Assembly (NCBI RefSeq): GCF_001955655.1
Contig: NZ_MSPW01000001.1
Span: 1-64,000 of the forward strand
Direction of reading: 5' to 3'
Origin: Viridibacillus arenosi
GTDB lineage: Bacteria > Bacillota > Bacilli > Bacillales_A > Planococcaceae
DNA: 64,000 nt
The translations under genes and the position numbers were made by a program. The notes under the pieces are model-generated. The model searched no databases. It had not been told where the DNA came from and worked only from the letters and a program-made list of their open reading frames with translations. Below are positions 54,018 through 63,291 of this stretch, in pieces (positions within the stretch are counted from its first letter, which is position 1; the number at the start of each line of letters is the position of its first letter).

Positions 54018-55436
54018 ATGCTGTTAACAATTGACGAATTAAAAAATACAACGCACGCTACTTATTTATCCGGAAACCTCCAAGAGACTATTAAATTTGG
54101 GCATGAGCTAGTTGAAAAAGCTATGTTACAACAAGATAGGATTAGTATTCGTTCTGGCTATATGTACCTTGCAATTTCATACCATGCATTAGCTGATTTA
54201 AAAAACGCATTCCACTATATCTTTTTATACGATGAGTACTGTCAACAAAACAAAGAGGATTTGAGTGATCAAGAAAAAGAGAACCTTTATCTTCTTCTAT
54301 TTTTTCTTTATGAATATAATGAAAACTGGGAAAAAGCAAGAGAAACAATAATTTTAAATATGGACCTATCCAAAAAACTTTATGCTACTGATATGATGTG
54401 CAATTGTTTTTGTAATTTAAGCAAGGTAGCTATTGCGGAGCAAAAATTTGACGAAGCACATGAATTTGCTTTGCATGGGTTGGATTTAGCATTATCAAAA
54501 CATGCCGATATTCCCCAGCTTACGTTCCAGGCATTATGTAACCTTGTTGAGGCATCGTTAAAACTTAATCTACTAAATGATGCTACCAAGTATTTAAGTA
54601 CATTATCAGCTTGTTTGGATGATTCTAACTCTATTAAGTGGCAAATCCTTTATTATCAATATGTCGGAGAGTTGTATTATTTGAAAGGTCAATTCGAAGT
54701 AAGTTATAAAGCAGCAACTACTTGCAAAGAACTAACGTCCAAAGCAGGGAATTTAGCTTCTAAAATAAGAATTATCTCACTGCTAATAGAGCTTTGTGAA
54801 CGGTTAAATCACTTTGAAGACGGTTATTATTATTACAAAGAATATGTTGATATTTTACAAGAACTGAAACAAGCCGCTATCTATAAAACAACCCTCCAGC
54901 TAGAAATTCAACATCGTGTGGCAGCTATTCAAGAACGGTCAAACTTAGATGGCTTAACGAATATTTACAATCGTTATCATTTAGAAAATGTAGCAGCAAA
55001 GTGGTTATTAGAAGCAGCAAATGAAAAAACGAATGTTACTTGTCTAGTATTTGATATCGATAAATTCAAATCAATTAACGATCAATACGGACATTTAATT
55101 GGCGATGATGTCATCAAGCTAGTCGCAAACACTTGCAAAGAATTGTCCAATCTAGAAACAACCTTCGCAGCTCGTTTTGGTGGTGATGAATTTGTTATTT
55201 TACTCCGTCACCTAACATCAACTGAGGTAATGAAATTTGCAAATACTCTTAATCATACATTGGCTGCAATGAAGATACCTTTAGAAGATACTATACTAAC
55301 ATTTACAGTTAGTATGGGCATGGCAACAAACCTAAAAGGCGAAATAAATTCTTTCCACGAGATCTTCAAAAATGCCGATATCGCTTTATATAATGCAAAA
55401 GAAAATGGACGAAATCAGATTAGGCAGTATGAGTGA
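54018..55436 (+). CDS. TPR-repeat diguanylate cyclase
   Basis: 472 residues: an N-terminal helical TPR-like sensor (about 1-295), a linker, and a GGDEF domain with RFGGDEF at about 386-392. Metal site D in VFDIDKFKSIND is present, so it should make cyclic di-GMP. No RxxD inhibitory site lies ahead of GGDEF. It has no membrane segment and is probably cytoplasmic, responding to a peptide or protein through the TPRs. AAAGGTGG precedes the ATG. It is the second diguanylate cyclase in the window. Confidence 0.9.
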   Translation: MLLTIDELKNTTHATYLSGNLQETIKFGHELVEKAMLQQDRISIRSGYMYLAISYHALADLKNAFHYIFLYDEYCQQNKEDLSDQEKENLYLLLFFLYEYNENWEKARETIILNMDLSKKLYATDMMCNCFCNLSKVAIAEQKFDEAHEFALHGLDLALSKHADIPQLTFQALCNLVEASLKLNLLNDATKYLSTLSACLDDSNSIKWQILYYQYVGELYYLKGQFEVSYKAATTCKELTSKAGNLASKIRIISLLIELCERLNHFEDGYYYYKEYVDILQELKQAAIYKTTLQLEIQHRVAAIQERSNLDGLTNIYNRYHLENVAAKWLLEAANEKTNVTCLVFDIDKFKSINDQYGHLIGDDVIKLVANTCKELSNLETTFAARFGGDEFVILLRHLTSTEVMKFANTLNHTLAAMKIPLEDTILTFTVSMGMATNLKGEINSFHEIFKNADIALYNAKENGRNQIRQYE

Positions 55437-55569
55437 TCTATTATTAAAGGAATCACTACTTTATACCACTTTTCAAAATAAGGTATACTTAAACTTCTAA
55501 TTCAGTAATGAGTCAGAAGTTTATTTTTTTATAGAAAGTATTATCTTTTTTAAAGGAGTAAAAAGAATT

Positions 55570-56670
55570 ATGGCAGAACTACTAAAAGATGTTTTTAATA
55601 AAGCGTTTTTTGAACAATTTTGTAAGAAGGTAACAAGCGTCTATCCAGAATTTAACGAACAGCAGTTCATGACTCTATTATTTGATGAAGAATGGGAACA
55701 ACGTGAGTTAAAACAACGAACTCGACATATTACTCATACACTAAGAGCTACCTTACCCACTTCTTATCCGGATGCCATTGCTGTACTAAGTCAACTTGTT
55801 CCTGATTGCAAAGGTTTTGAGTACTTATTTTTCCCTGATTTTATAGAAGCTTATGGCTTATCAGATTGGGAAACTTCTATTGAAGCATTAAAACTCTTTA
55901 CACTTACATCCAGCTCCGAATTTGCTGTACGCCCATTTATTGAAAAAGATCCGAAGAAAATGATGTCTATTATGGAAAAATGGGCAAGAGATGAAAATGA
56001 GCATGTGCGTAGATTGGCGAGTGAAGGGTGTCGACCGCGTCTTCCGTGGGGTCCTGCTTTGAAGATGTTTAAAAAAGACCCTACACCAATTATCCCTATT
56101 TTAGAGTTATTAAAAGCAGATGAAAGTGAATATGTCCGTAAAAGTGTGGCAAATAATTTAAATGATATAACAAAGGATCATCCTGAATTAGTGAAGTCCT
56201 TAGGTAAGAGTTGGATGGGTCATAACCCTAAAACAGATTGGATTATCAAACATGCTTGTAGAACCCTACTTAGACAAGCAGACCCGACTACACTCACATT
56301 GTTTGGATTCCATAACAATCCTATTGTTAAAATAAATGAGTTTGACCTTTCAACAGATCAACTAGCTATTGGTGAATCATTAACATTTAAGTTCACTTTT
56401 GCCAACCCCACTATAGATGCAGCAAAACTTCGGATCGAATATGGCATTGATTTTATGAAAGCAAATGGTATAACAAGAAGAAAGCTCTTTAAGATAACAG
56501 AAAATACGTATCTACCTGGAGAATATACTTATACTAGAAGTCATTCTTTTAAACAGTTATCTACTAGAAAACACTATCCAGGTGAACATCGAATAGCCAT
56601 TGTCATTAATGGAGTAGAAATGGCTGGAATCGAGTTTGTATTGACTGAAGAAAAAAACAACGATAAATAA
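55570..56670 (+). CDS. DNA alkylation repair protein, YhaZ/AlkD-like
   Basis: 366 residues with HEAT-like repeats (about 100-245) related to AlkD and YhaZ of Bacillus: HVRRLASEGCRPRLPW and EYVRKSVANNLNDI are distinctive. AlkD-type proteins excise alkylated purines by wrapping the duplex. The C-terminal ~110 residues form a beta-rich domain seen in YhaZ-like members. AAAGGAG precedes the ATG by about nine bases. Single gene followed by a shared terminator. Confidence 0.85.
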   Translation: MAELLKDVFNKAFFEQFCKKVTSVYPEFNEQQFMTLLFDEEWEQRELKQRTRHITHTLRATLPTSYPDAIAVLSQLVPDCKGFEYLFFPDFIEAYGLSDWETSIEALKLFTLTSSSEFAVRPFIEKDPKKMMSIMEKWARDENEHVRRLASEGCRPRLPWGPALKMFKKDPTPIIPILELLKADESEYVRKSVANNLNDITKDHPELVKSLGKSWMGHNPKTDWIIKHACRTLLRQADPTTLTLFGFHNNPIVKINEFDLSTDQLAIGESLTFKFTFANPTIDAAKLRIEYGIDFMKANGITRRKLFKITENTYLPGEYTYTRSHSFKQLSTRKHYPGEHRIAIVINGVEMAGIEFVLTEEKNNDK

Positions 56671-56776
56671 ATTCAATGATTTTATGTTTTTTTCAATTCT
56701 TTCATATGCTCATTGTAGATTATTAATACGACAAGCCAACTATACTTTAGGCTCATAATACTTCTTTCTAATAAAG

Positions 56777-56813
56777 CAAAAACAGACTCTCGAATATGAG
56801 AATCTGTTTTTTT
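56777..56813. terminator. Bidirectional terminator
   Basis: CAAAAACAGA.TCTC pairs with GAGA.TCTGTTTTTTT between two convergent genes. Confidence 0.85.
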
Positions 56814-56819
56814 GCTCAT

Positions 56820-57677
56820 TTATATATTTAAAAAAGCCTTTAATTCATCCATTTGTTTCGCGGCTTGCTGATAGCCCATATCATAATTTGCTCGCATTTG
56901 GGTTAAATCTTTTTCGAAACTATTTAAGGGTGCATCTGGTCTGAAGATAAAGACTCTTCCTTCTTTTTCCAATCGTTCACAATAATCGAGCGAGGCATTG
57001 TAATGATCCACACGCTGTTCCATGCTTTTTACTAAATTGGGATATCGTTTACGAAGGAGCTTCATAACTAATTTACTTTGACGATCTTTTACTTTTCTAT
57101 AGCCTTTAGGTCGGGTTAACACAAGCACATGCTTTTCAAAACCTTCATCTACTAAATGCTGAATAGGAATTGGATCTGCTAATCCCCCATCATAGTATGG
57201 TGTATCATTTATTTTAATCTCTGGAAACAATACAGGGATTGCACAGGTAGCGCGCAGTAACGTACATTCCTTATCCATATCAAGTGCGTCCTTATATTCT
57301 ATATCCCCTGTATACGCATTTGTTACACCAAACTTTACAGTTCCCTCGAATTGTTGGAATCTATCCCAATCAAATTTATCTAGCTCGTTTGGAATTATAT
57401 TGTAAGCAAAGTTTAATCCAAATAAACTTCTTTCTCGCAAAAAATTACGAACGCCTATATAGCGTTTGTCATGACGATAATTAACAAGGACGCGAAGTGA
57501 ACGCTCTTTTTGCTCTGACACATAAGAACAGGCATTAATAGCCCCTGCTGAAATACCGACAACATGTGGCATCATAATCTCTTCATCTAAAAAAGCATCG
57601 AGGACACCTGACGTAAATAACGTACGGAATGTTCCGCCCTCAAGTACTAAACTTGTATCCTTCACATTGACCTGCAT
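56820..57677 (-). CDS. Patatin-like phospholipase
   Basis: 285 residues with the catalytic dyad S43 in GISAG and D163 in YYDGGLADP, plus the oxyanion loop LEGGTFRTLF near residue 12. Patatins release fatty acids from phospholipids or other acyl lipids. No signal peptide, so cytoplasmic or membrane-associated. It matches the YqhO/RssA-like bacterial group. GTG/ATG choice: ATG at 57677 with a GAAAGAG-type site. Single gene. Confidence 0.88.
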   Translation of the reverse strand: MQVNVKDTSLVLEGGTFRTLFTSGVLDAFLDEEIMMPHVVGISAGAINACSYVSEQKERSLRVLVNYRHDKRYIGVRNFLRERSLFGLNFAYNIIPNELDKFDWDRFQQFEGTVKFGVTNAYTGDIEYKDALDMDKECTLLRATCAIPVLFPEIKINDTPYYDGGLADPIPIQHLVDEGFEKHVLVLTRPKGYRKVKDRQSKLVMKLLRKRYPNLVKSMEQRVDHYNASLDYCERLEKEGRVFIFRPDAPLNSFEKDLTQMRANYDMGYQQAAKQMDELKAFLNI

Positions 57678-57958
57678 TAAATCACTCTTTCACTATATTT
57701 CTATTATTATTTTATCATATCACTTGCACCTAGAAAAAAGCTAAAACAGTATATTAATGCTTGGATTCAAATTTCTTTTCATCCGCTTTTCTTTAGTTTT
57801 ATCAACATATGTTAAAATTCATTGTTGTTTTTACATAAAAAATAGAGTTGTACCTAATATATTGGCCAACTCCGATATCTATACCTTTTATCGTGATTTG
57901 AATGTTTAAATAAACTCGTTCTTTTGTTAAATTAACGAATACGATCGTACAGCATATT

Positions 57959-58156
57959 TTATGTTCCAAGAAGGAGAATAAAATAAGTAATTGCGTACAT
58001 TGGAAGTGCAATTGAAGTAATTATATACATTGTCATTTCGCCTTTAGAAAGTCTTCTTTTCCACTTAGTTAATTTAAGATGCCTACAATAAATTGCGCTA
58101 GAAATGAATATTAATAAGAAAGCTAATTCCATAATGTTCTCTAAAATGGTAATCAA
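57959..58156 (-). CDS. Small two-helix membrane protein (65 residues)
   Basis: TTG at 58156 lies eight bases after AAAGGAG and is the best start; the open frame extends upstream to 58258 but without a binding site. The product has a first hydrophobic helix (MELAFLLIFISSAIYC), a basic loop (LKLTKWKRRLSKGE) and a second helix (IALPMYAITYFILLL). I do not recognise the family. Single gene in a gene-poor stretch (57678-58440) where I see nothing else. Confidence 0.6.
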   Translation of the reverse strand: MITILENIMELAFLLIFISSAIYCRHLKLTKWKRRLSKGEMTMYIITSIALPMYAITYFILLLGT

Positions 58157-58440
58157 ATACTCAACTCCTTTTAGGTATTGCACTAAGAGAACTATTCTAT
58201 AAAATTTTTCAAAAACCTTTATATTTAGGTAATTCAAACTTCTTTCAATCAAAAACATTTTTAGGCTTTGTTCATCTGTATCAAATGCAATTGTATCACT
58301 TTAATAATTTCGAAGATATTTCGTTGCGATCAATTTCTCATTATCTATAGAGATCAAGCCAAATAAGCTTTAAGTTGAATATGCTTCTTAATTAGCCAAA
58401 AACAACAATCAAGTTAAACAGATTCAATTATAAAGAAATA

Positions 58441-58488
58441 GGGCTACCCTCAAAGGCCGGTATTCACCGACTTTCTGGACAGCCCCTT
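58441..58488 (-). terminator. Terminator of the riboswitch-controlled gene
   Basis: On the minus strand a nested stem GGGCT..C..AAAG.CGGT / ACCG.CTTT.GGG..AGCCC is followed by TATTTCTTTAT. It begins about a dozen bases after the stop codon. Confidence 0.7.
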
Positions 58489-58500
58489 TTCATACTACCG

Positions 58501-60312
58501 TTACTTCACTTTCACGCTAAGTTTGCTACTTTTATTTCCTGCTAGATCCTTCGCATAAATTGATAGTTTAGTATTTGCTTTTTGTTTTTTGATTTTCACA
58601 CTGAAATTTCCTTTGCTTGATGCTTTAGCTGAGCCAATTTTTTTATGTTTACTATTGTAGATTGTAATTGTTGCTTTTGCTTCAGTTTTACCTTTTACTT
58701 TTGTAGTTTTCGATGTGATTTTAGATACTGTTGGTTTTTTTGGTGCAATTTTATCTTTTACAATAATTGTTTTTGATACGCCTTTATTACCTACTGTATC
58801 TTTCGTTTTTACGACTAATTTTACGTTTGCTTTTTGTTTTGTAATCTTCAGCGTATAGTTACCTTTGCTACTTGCCTTTGTTGATGTAAGTAGTTTAGAG
58901 CCTTTATAAATAGAAACTGTTGCTTTAGCTTCTGTAGTCCCTTTTACAGTAGTTGCTTTGTTTGAAATTGTTCCTACTATAAGTTTTGTTGGTCCAATTT
59001 TATCTAGTACAGTAATTGTTTTTGTTACACCAGCATTGCCAGTTTCATCTGTAGTCTTTACTACTAATTTCACATTCGCCTTTTGTGCAGGAATCTTTAA
59101 CGCGAAAGTTCCTTTATTGTTAGCTTTTGTTGATGTTAGAAGTTTAGTTCCATTGTATATTGAGACTGTTGCATATGCTTCTGTTGTTCCTGTTACTGAT
59201 GTTGTTTTGTTTGAAATTGTTCCCACTGTAAGTTCAGTTGGGCCCTCAGTATCTGGATTTTCCACTGGTGGATTAGTATCTGGTATTTCACCAGCTGCTA
59301 ATCTCGCAAATGTTGATTTTCCATTCAATGCGTCTGCTAACGCAATGATTACTTGTTCAGTAGCCATTAAGTTTGTTTTAGAATCTTTAATCATCCATTT
59401 AAACGAACCATCTTCTAATTGATAATCATCAATCATTTTTTCAAGAATGTTAACTTTTTTACCGTCTTTTTCATAGCTCCATTTGTCAGCTGTTAAATCT
59501 TCTCCAGCTGTAGCTAGTCCCATAATAATACTTGCCATTGAGTTTGAATTATCTACAAAACCATCTTTTTGATATTTTGCATGAATACCATCTACTGCTT
59601 TTTTAATAGACTCGTTAATTGTTTCATTGGACTTATCAGTATTATTTAATAACGTTAATGCAGTTAAATTCCAACCTGTTACATCTAAGTCATCAGATGA
59701 ACCAAATCCAGAGAATAATCCTGAATTATTTTGTTTCTTTAAAATTACTTCTAAATGTTTGGCTTTATCATAGTCTGCATTTGCTAAGCCTAGCGCAATT
59801 GATGCCCAAGATTCACCGTATGCTGTGAAAAAACTACCATCAGCCTTTTGTTTGTTTTGTAAATCTTCAACAATGTTGCGTTGTCCAAGATTTGTTGGAT
59901 CTAATCCTAGAATATATGCACCAATAATAGTACCTGCGTCTTCATTTGAAGTGCTTGAAGTAGCCGCTTTTGGTTTCATCCAATAAGATTGTTCACTAGT
60001 AACTTCTGAGCCCTCTGCCCACTTGTAGTTTTTAATATCCATGCCTAGTGCATACATTGCTGATAATGACCAGTAGCCACTGTGGGAACTGATTACTCTA
60101 GAACTAATAGTTTGGTTGTTTATAATATAATATTGTTTTGCCTTCTCTAAAGAGTTCACTAGTTTTTCTTTGATTACTTGTGGTGATGTTGTTTGAGAAG
60201 TATGGTCTTCATTGTTTACTACCATATTATTTTCAGCTTGAGCTGTAAACGGCGATAATAGTGATAGTAGCATAACAAAAGCTAACACCATACTAGATGA
60301 ACGTTTTAACAT
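58501..60312 (-). CDS. Secreted alpha/alpha-toroid protein with three Ig-like repeats, cobalamin-regulated (probable B12-binding surface protein)
   Basis: 603 residues. Signal peptide 1-27 (cut after AQA). Residues about 45-345 form a helical-repeat toroid of the squalene-cyclase/transcobalamin type (KADGSFFTAYGESWASIALGLA, SSDDLDVTGWNLTALTLL, EDGSFKWM). Then three homologous Ig-like repeats of about 82 residues (about 355-440, 441-522, 523-603), each with VKGTTEAKATVSIY and QKANVKLVVK patterns, rich in lysine. A cobalamin riboswitch and terminator precede it. The vertebrate B12 carriers have the same toroid, and bacterial relatives use a DUF4430 second domain; here Ig repeats take its place. 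A role in capturing cobalamin at the wall is inferred. Confidence 0.75.
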   Translation of the reverse strand: MLKRSSSMVLAFVMLLSLLSPFTAQAENNMVVNNEDHTSQTTSPQVIKEKLVNSLEKAKQYYIINNQTISSRVISSHSGYWSLSAMYALGMDIKNYKWAEGSEVTSEQSYWMKPKAATSSTSNEDAGTIIGAYILGLDPTNLGQRNIVEDLQNKQKADGSFFTAYGESWASIALGLANADYDKAKHLEVILKKQNNSGLFSGFGSSDDLDVTGWNLTALTLLNNTDKSNETINESIKKAVDGIHAKYQKDGFVDNSNSMASIIMGLATAGEDLTADKWSYEKDGKKVNILEKMIDDYQLEDGSFKWMIKDSKTNLMATEQVIIALADALNGKSTFARLAAGEIPDTNPPVENPDTEGPTELTVGTISNKTTSVTGTTEAYATVSIYNGTKLLTSTKANNKGTFALKIPAQKANVKLVVKTTDETGNAGVTKTITVLDKIGPTKLIVGTISNKATTVKGTTEAKATVSIYKGSKLLTSTKASSKGNYTLKITKQKANVKLVVKTKDTVGNKGVSKTIIVKDKIAPKKPTVSKITSKTTKVKGKTEAKATITIYNSKHKKIGSAKASSKGNFSVKIKKQKANTKLSIYAKDLAGNKSSKLSVKVK

Positions 60313-60430
60313 TTGAATTCCTCCGATTTTATTTAGATTTGTTGGATTCGGAATTCGGCTTTTTCATGCTAGTCGACTATTTAACTCTTACTCATATATT
60401 AAACGTTGGAAATTAAAAGTTCTTAACAAT

Positions 60431-60462
60431 GAAAAAAGCTATTTCTCCATAGAGAAATAGCA
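60431..60462 (-). terminator. Riboswitch expression-platform terminator
   Basis: GCTATTTCTC pairs with GAGAAATAGC around TATG and is followed by seven T on the minus strand. It stands between the cobalamin riboswitch and the gene at 60312, so it is the likely off-switch. A smaller hairpin GACAA/TTGTC lies between aptamer and terminator (60481-60497). Confidence 0.85.
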
Positions 60463-60555
60463 TAAATACAAAGAAATATAGGACAACAGTATTGTCTAAT
60501 ATAGATTGTTTTGCCGTAATCTCACTTTATTCCGAAGAGTAGATATACGCTATGA

Positions 60556-60712
60556 ATTAGATAGGTCTCCTGGCTTATGCATCAATTTACTTTAAGGACC
60601 TTCCCGTATAAAACAGTGGTATTTCCTTATTTCATCAGCATTTACAGTTGCGGATACAGCTTCGGCATTTCACCGAATTCCCTTTTATGTATGTACTACA
60701 TCTAATTCTGGC
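60556..60712 (-). promoter_or_regulatory. Cobalamin riboswitch
   Basis: The minus strand shows the conserved order of elements: AAGGGAA, CGGTGAAATGCCG, AGCTGTATCCGCAACTGTAA, AAATAAGG.AA, CCACTG, GGGAAGG, and the closing B12 box AAGCCAGGAGACC. This is the adenosyl-/methylcobalamin aptamer, which normally turns off B12 uptake or synthesis genes when the cofactor is abundant. It lies about 240 bases upstream of the toroid gene with a terminator between. A pairing between part of the aptamer and the leader presumably forms the antiterminator. Confidence 0.93.
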
Positions 60713-60964
60713 ATACAATATTCACTTAATATAAACTTATCATAATATTGGAAATTAATCTATCGCATTTTGATTAGTTTTTGATATTTTACTCATAACA
60801 CATCAAATAATTATACAAATAAAGAAAGAAACGTATGTATATTTATTTCAAAATTGTATTTATCGATGAATCTTTTAATATGTTAATCACATAATTCCTG
60901 TTACACATGTTAAAATTGAATTAATATCCTTTTTAAAAGCATGTATGGTTGAAGGAGGGATGAA

Positions 60965-61144
60965 TTGTTTAATGTTGGAGATATGCTAATAATTATTGTC
61001 ATTGCTTTAATGATATTAGGTACGATTTCTTTTATGCTATTTATTAGAAGAATCATTATAAATACAACTCCTAAGAATGAATCTACCGAACTAAATGAAA
61101 AATTGGATAAGATTATCATGTTATTGGAAAAGCAGTCTAAATAA
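60965..61144 (+). CDS. DUF4083 family small membrane protein (59 residues)
   Basis: TTG at 60965 with a strong GAAGGAGGG six bases before it opens a frame MFNVGDMLIIIVIALMILGTI with one membrane helix (7-27), a short linker (FIRRIIINTTPKNE) and a C-terminal helix (ELNEKLDKIIMLLEK). This matches the DUF4083 family of small proteins in bacilli, function unknown. It lies between a cobalamin riboswitch (other strand) and an ABC ATPase gene (other strand), with a terminator directly after it. Confidence 0.85.
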   Translation: MFNVGDMLIIIVIALMILGTISFMLFIRRIIINTTPKNESTELNEKLDKIIMLLEKQSK

Positions 61145-61156
61145 TTATTATTCAAA

Positions 61157-61206
61157 ATACAAAACTAGCTGTTGTATCTAATACTAAATTCAACAGTTAG
61201 TTTTTA
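61157..61206 (+). terminator. Terminator of the DUF4083 gene
   Basis: AACTAGCTGTTG pairs with CAACAGTTAGTT across a larger loop, followed by TTTAAGTT. It may also serve the convergent ATPase gene. Confidence 0.75.
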
Positions 61207-61213
61207 AGTTCAT

Positions 61214-61993
61214 TTAATCCTGCTTTGATAATAATGGACGATTATTGTACCAAATAACTTCTACTGGAATATCGAAAAATGAAGAAAGCTTTTCACTTGT
61301 TAGCATATCGATTGTACTTCCAGAAGCAAATACTTGGCCCTTTTTTAATAATAATGTTTTCTGAAAAACCGGTAGAATTTCTTCAATATGATGTGTGACA
61401 TAGATTATTGTTGGTCCGCTTTCTAAAGCTGCAATTTCACCAATTGTTTTTAACAATTGTTCTCTAGCTATGAAGTCAAACCCAGTAGCAGGCTCGTCTA
61501 ATATGAGTAACTCTGGATCATCCATTAAGGCACGACCAATCAATATTCTTTGCTTTTCTCCTTGCGATAAAGTTTGATAATCACGATCGGCGTATTCAAT
61601 ACTCCCTAGTTTTTTCAATATACTTATTGCCTTTTCCCGAATAACCGGTGTTGGCTTTTCATATAGACCAATCGAAGCAAAAGCACCTGAAAGAACGATT
61701 TCAAATGCACTATCATTGGGATTTAATTTTTGTTGAAGTCCTGATGATACGAGGCCAATCTTCCTTCTAAGCTCTTCTCCTAAAACGGATTTCCCAAATG
61801 TTCTTCCTACTACCTTTAAATCACCCTTTGTCGGAAAATAATAAGAACATAGCATATTCAACAAAGCTGATTTGCCGGCTCCATTTAAACCGTACAATAC
61901 CCAATGCTCCCCTTTTTCTATTTGCCAATTAATATTTTCTAGAATCCATTGCCCTTCTCGTTTCAAACATACCTCTTTCATATGTAATACCAT
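61214..61993 (-). CDS. Solitary ABC ATPase, YlmA/ModF-like
   Basis: 259 residues with Walker A GLNGAGKSA, signature LSQGEKQRILIGRAL, Walker B LLILDEPATGFD and switch VTHHIEEI. It resembles YlmA of Bacillus and the ModF-type ATPases that stand alone without permeases. Start is set at ATG 61993, eight bases after AAAGGGG; the frame upstream to 62020 lies before that site. The transported substrate or partner is unknown. Single-gene unit; no permease in the window. Confidence 0.85.
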   Translation of the reverse strand: MVLHMKEVCLKREGQWILENINWQIEKGEHWVLYGLNGAGKSALLNMLCSYYFPTKGDLKVVGRTFGKSVLGEELRRKIGLVSSGLQQKLNPNDSAFEIVLSGAFASIGLYEKPTPVIREKAISILKKLGSIEYADRDYQTLSQGEKQRILIGRALMDDPELLILDEPATGFDFIAREQLLKTIGEIAALESGPTIIYVTHHIEEILPVFQKTLLLKKGQVFASGSTIDMLTSEKLSSFFDIPVEVIWYNNRPLLSKQD

Positions 61994-62089
61994 TTCAAAA
62001 ACCCCTTTATAGATATTCATTTCATTATAACTGAATATTCACTAAACAAGAGGTTGAGAGTGAGAAAATTGTTAAGAAGTTCTCCAAAT

Positions 62090-62124
62090 AGAAAACCCCT
62101 CATGTGGTTAGACAAGAGGGGGTT
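62090..62124 (-). terminator. Terminator after the CAP-domain gene
   Basis: AACCCCCTC and GAGGGGTTTT pair on the minus strand, followed by CTATTT. It follows the stop codon of the CAP gene within a few bases. Confidence 0.8.
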
Positions 62125-62128
62125 ATAG

Positions 62129-62980
62129 CTATTTTGCAAAAATTTGAGTTCCATATGTTGGATATTGAGCATTTTTACCTGAAACAACAATACCTATTCC
62201 AACTTTTTGATAATTAGGTGATAGTATATTTGCTCTGTGACCAGGGGAATTCATCCAACCATTCATAAAGCTTGTTGCAGTTGAATAACCTGCTGCAATA
62301 TTCTCACCTGATGCATATGTGTTATAACCTGACCCTTTCAGGAGGTTAGACCAGCTTCCATAAGTTGGACTTGTATGACTAAAATAGCGATTTTTCTCCA
62401 TATCTAATGAACGAATGATCGCTAGCTTTGTAAGCTTAGGATCTTGTTTTAAAGGTTTCAGTTTCTTTTTTGCACGTTCTTTATTTAAAATAGTAACTAT
62501 TTGATCTTGCATTTTTTTATTTCCTAAATCAATGTAACTGTCGACAAATTTACCAGATTTAATCCAGTATGTCTTGCTACCTTTTTTGACTTTGATCCAA
62601 CCATTTGTATTTGCAACACTCACTTTATAAATTCCAGCTGCAAGTTTCTTTGCTGATTTCGATCCTTTTTCTTTTTTATAAGTCGTTGTTTTTTTCGATA
62701 GATAGATATAATCACCAGTAAAACCGTCTTTTATCCACTTTTTATCTTTTGTTTGCATCCATTTATCTTTAGTTGTTTTTATAATCGTTACTTTCTTTTT
62801 TGCAGCTACTGTTGATTTTCTTCCATATCCGCCTTGCTTAGTAAACAATCTACTCTTTTCAGTTAGTGTTACTTTTTTTGTTTTTGGCGTACTTGCTTTA
62901 GCATAAATTGGACTTGCTAAACTGCCTAAAAAGATTATCGCCATGAAAAGGACGCTTAGTTTTTTTAGCATTTTCTTCAA
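62129..62980 (-). CDS. Secreted CAP-domain (YkwD-like) protein
   Basis: 283 residues: signal peptide (1-27, cut near YAK), a long SH3-like or repeat region (about 45-155) with many lysines, and a C-terminal CAP domain (about 160-283) with the conserved histidines in SHTSPTYGSWSNLL and HRANIL, plus SGENIAAGY. CAP proteins (SCP-like) are secreted; bacterial members are often spore- or wall-associated and of unknown activity. Single gene. Confidence 0.87.
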   Translation of the reverse strand: MKKMLKKLSVLFMAIIFLGSLASPIYAKASTPKTKKVTLTEKSRLFTKQGGYGRKSTVAAKKKVTIIKTTKDKWMQTKDKKWIKDGFTGDYIYLSKKTTTYKKEKGSKSAKKLAAGIYKVSVANTNGWIKVKKGSKTYWIKSGKFVDSYIDLGNKKMQDQIVTILNKERAKKKLKPLKQDPKLTKLAIIRSLDMEKNRYFSHTSPTYGSWSNLLKGSGYNTYASGENIAAGYSTATSFMNGWMNSPGHRANILSPNYQKVGIGIVVSGKNAQYPTYGTQIFAK

Positions 62981-63291
62981 CTTAATTCCTCCGAATCTAA
63001 TTTTTAAAACGGTATATTTTCAATGTAAGCAACACTCTCAATAGTTTTTTCGGAGAGTTCCACATTAAATATAGTCGTTTTATTAATATCAATAAAAAAA
63101 GAATCGTATAGACTACAATTTTTTATCACTATATCATATTATCAAATATTTATGGTCTCAAAGACCAAAAATAGTTTTATATTATTAATTTTTCAACCTT
63201 TCACAGATACTTAGACCTACTCTTTAAAACTGTTCATATATATTCCATCTGTTGTATACTAGTTTCATATAGCAATAGAAAGAGAGAATGT
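62981..63291. other. Divergent promoter region, no gene
   Basis: About 310 AT-rich bases between the divergent CAP and channel genes. A TATACT at about 63253 is a weak -10 candidate for the channel gene. Nothing else is recognisable. Confidence 0.4.

Noticed and set aside
57802-58011. 69-codon minus-strand frame beginning MHFQCTQLL
   Set aside because: Overlaps the better supported 65-residue membrane protein frame and has no binding site.
58501-60312. Squalene-hopene cyclase
   Set aside because: It has a signal peptide, only about 300 residues of toroid, no DxDD motif and Ig repeats; the B12 riboswitch points to cobalamin instead.
61214-61993. Cobalamin ABC transporter ATPase because of the nearby B12 riboswitch
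   Set aside because: It is transcribed from its own upstream region, not from the riboswitch, resembles YlmA/ModF and lacks a permease partner.
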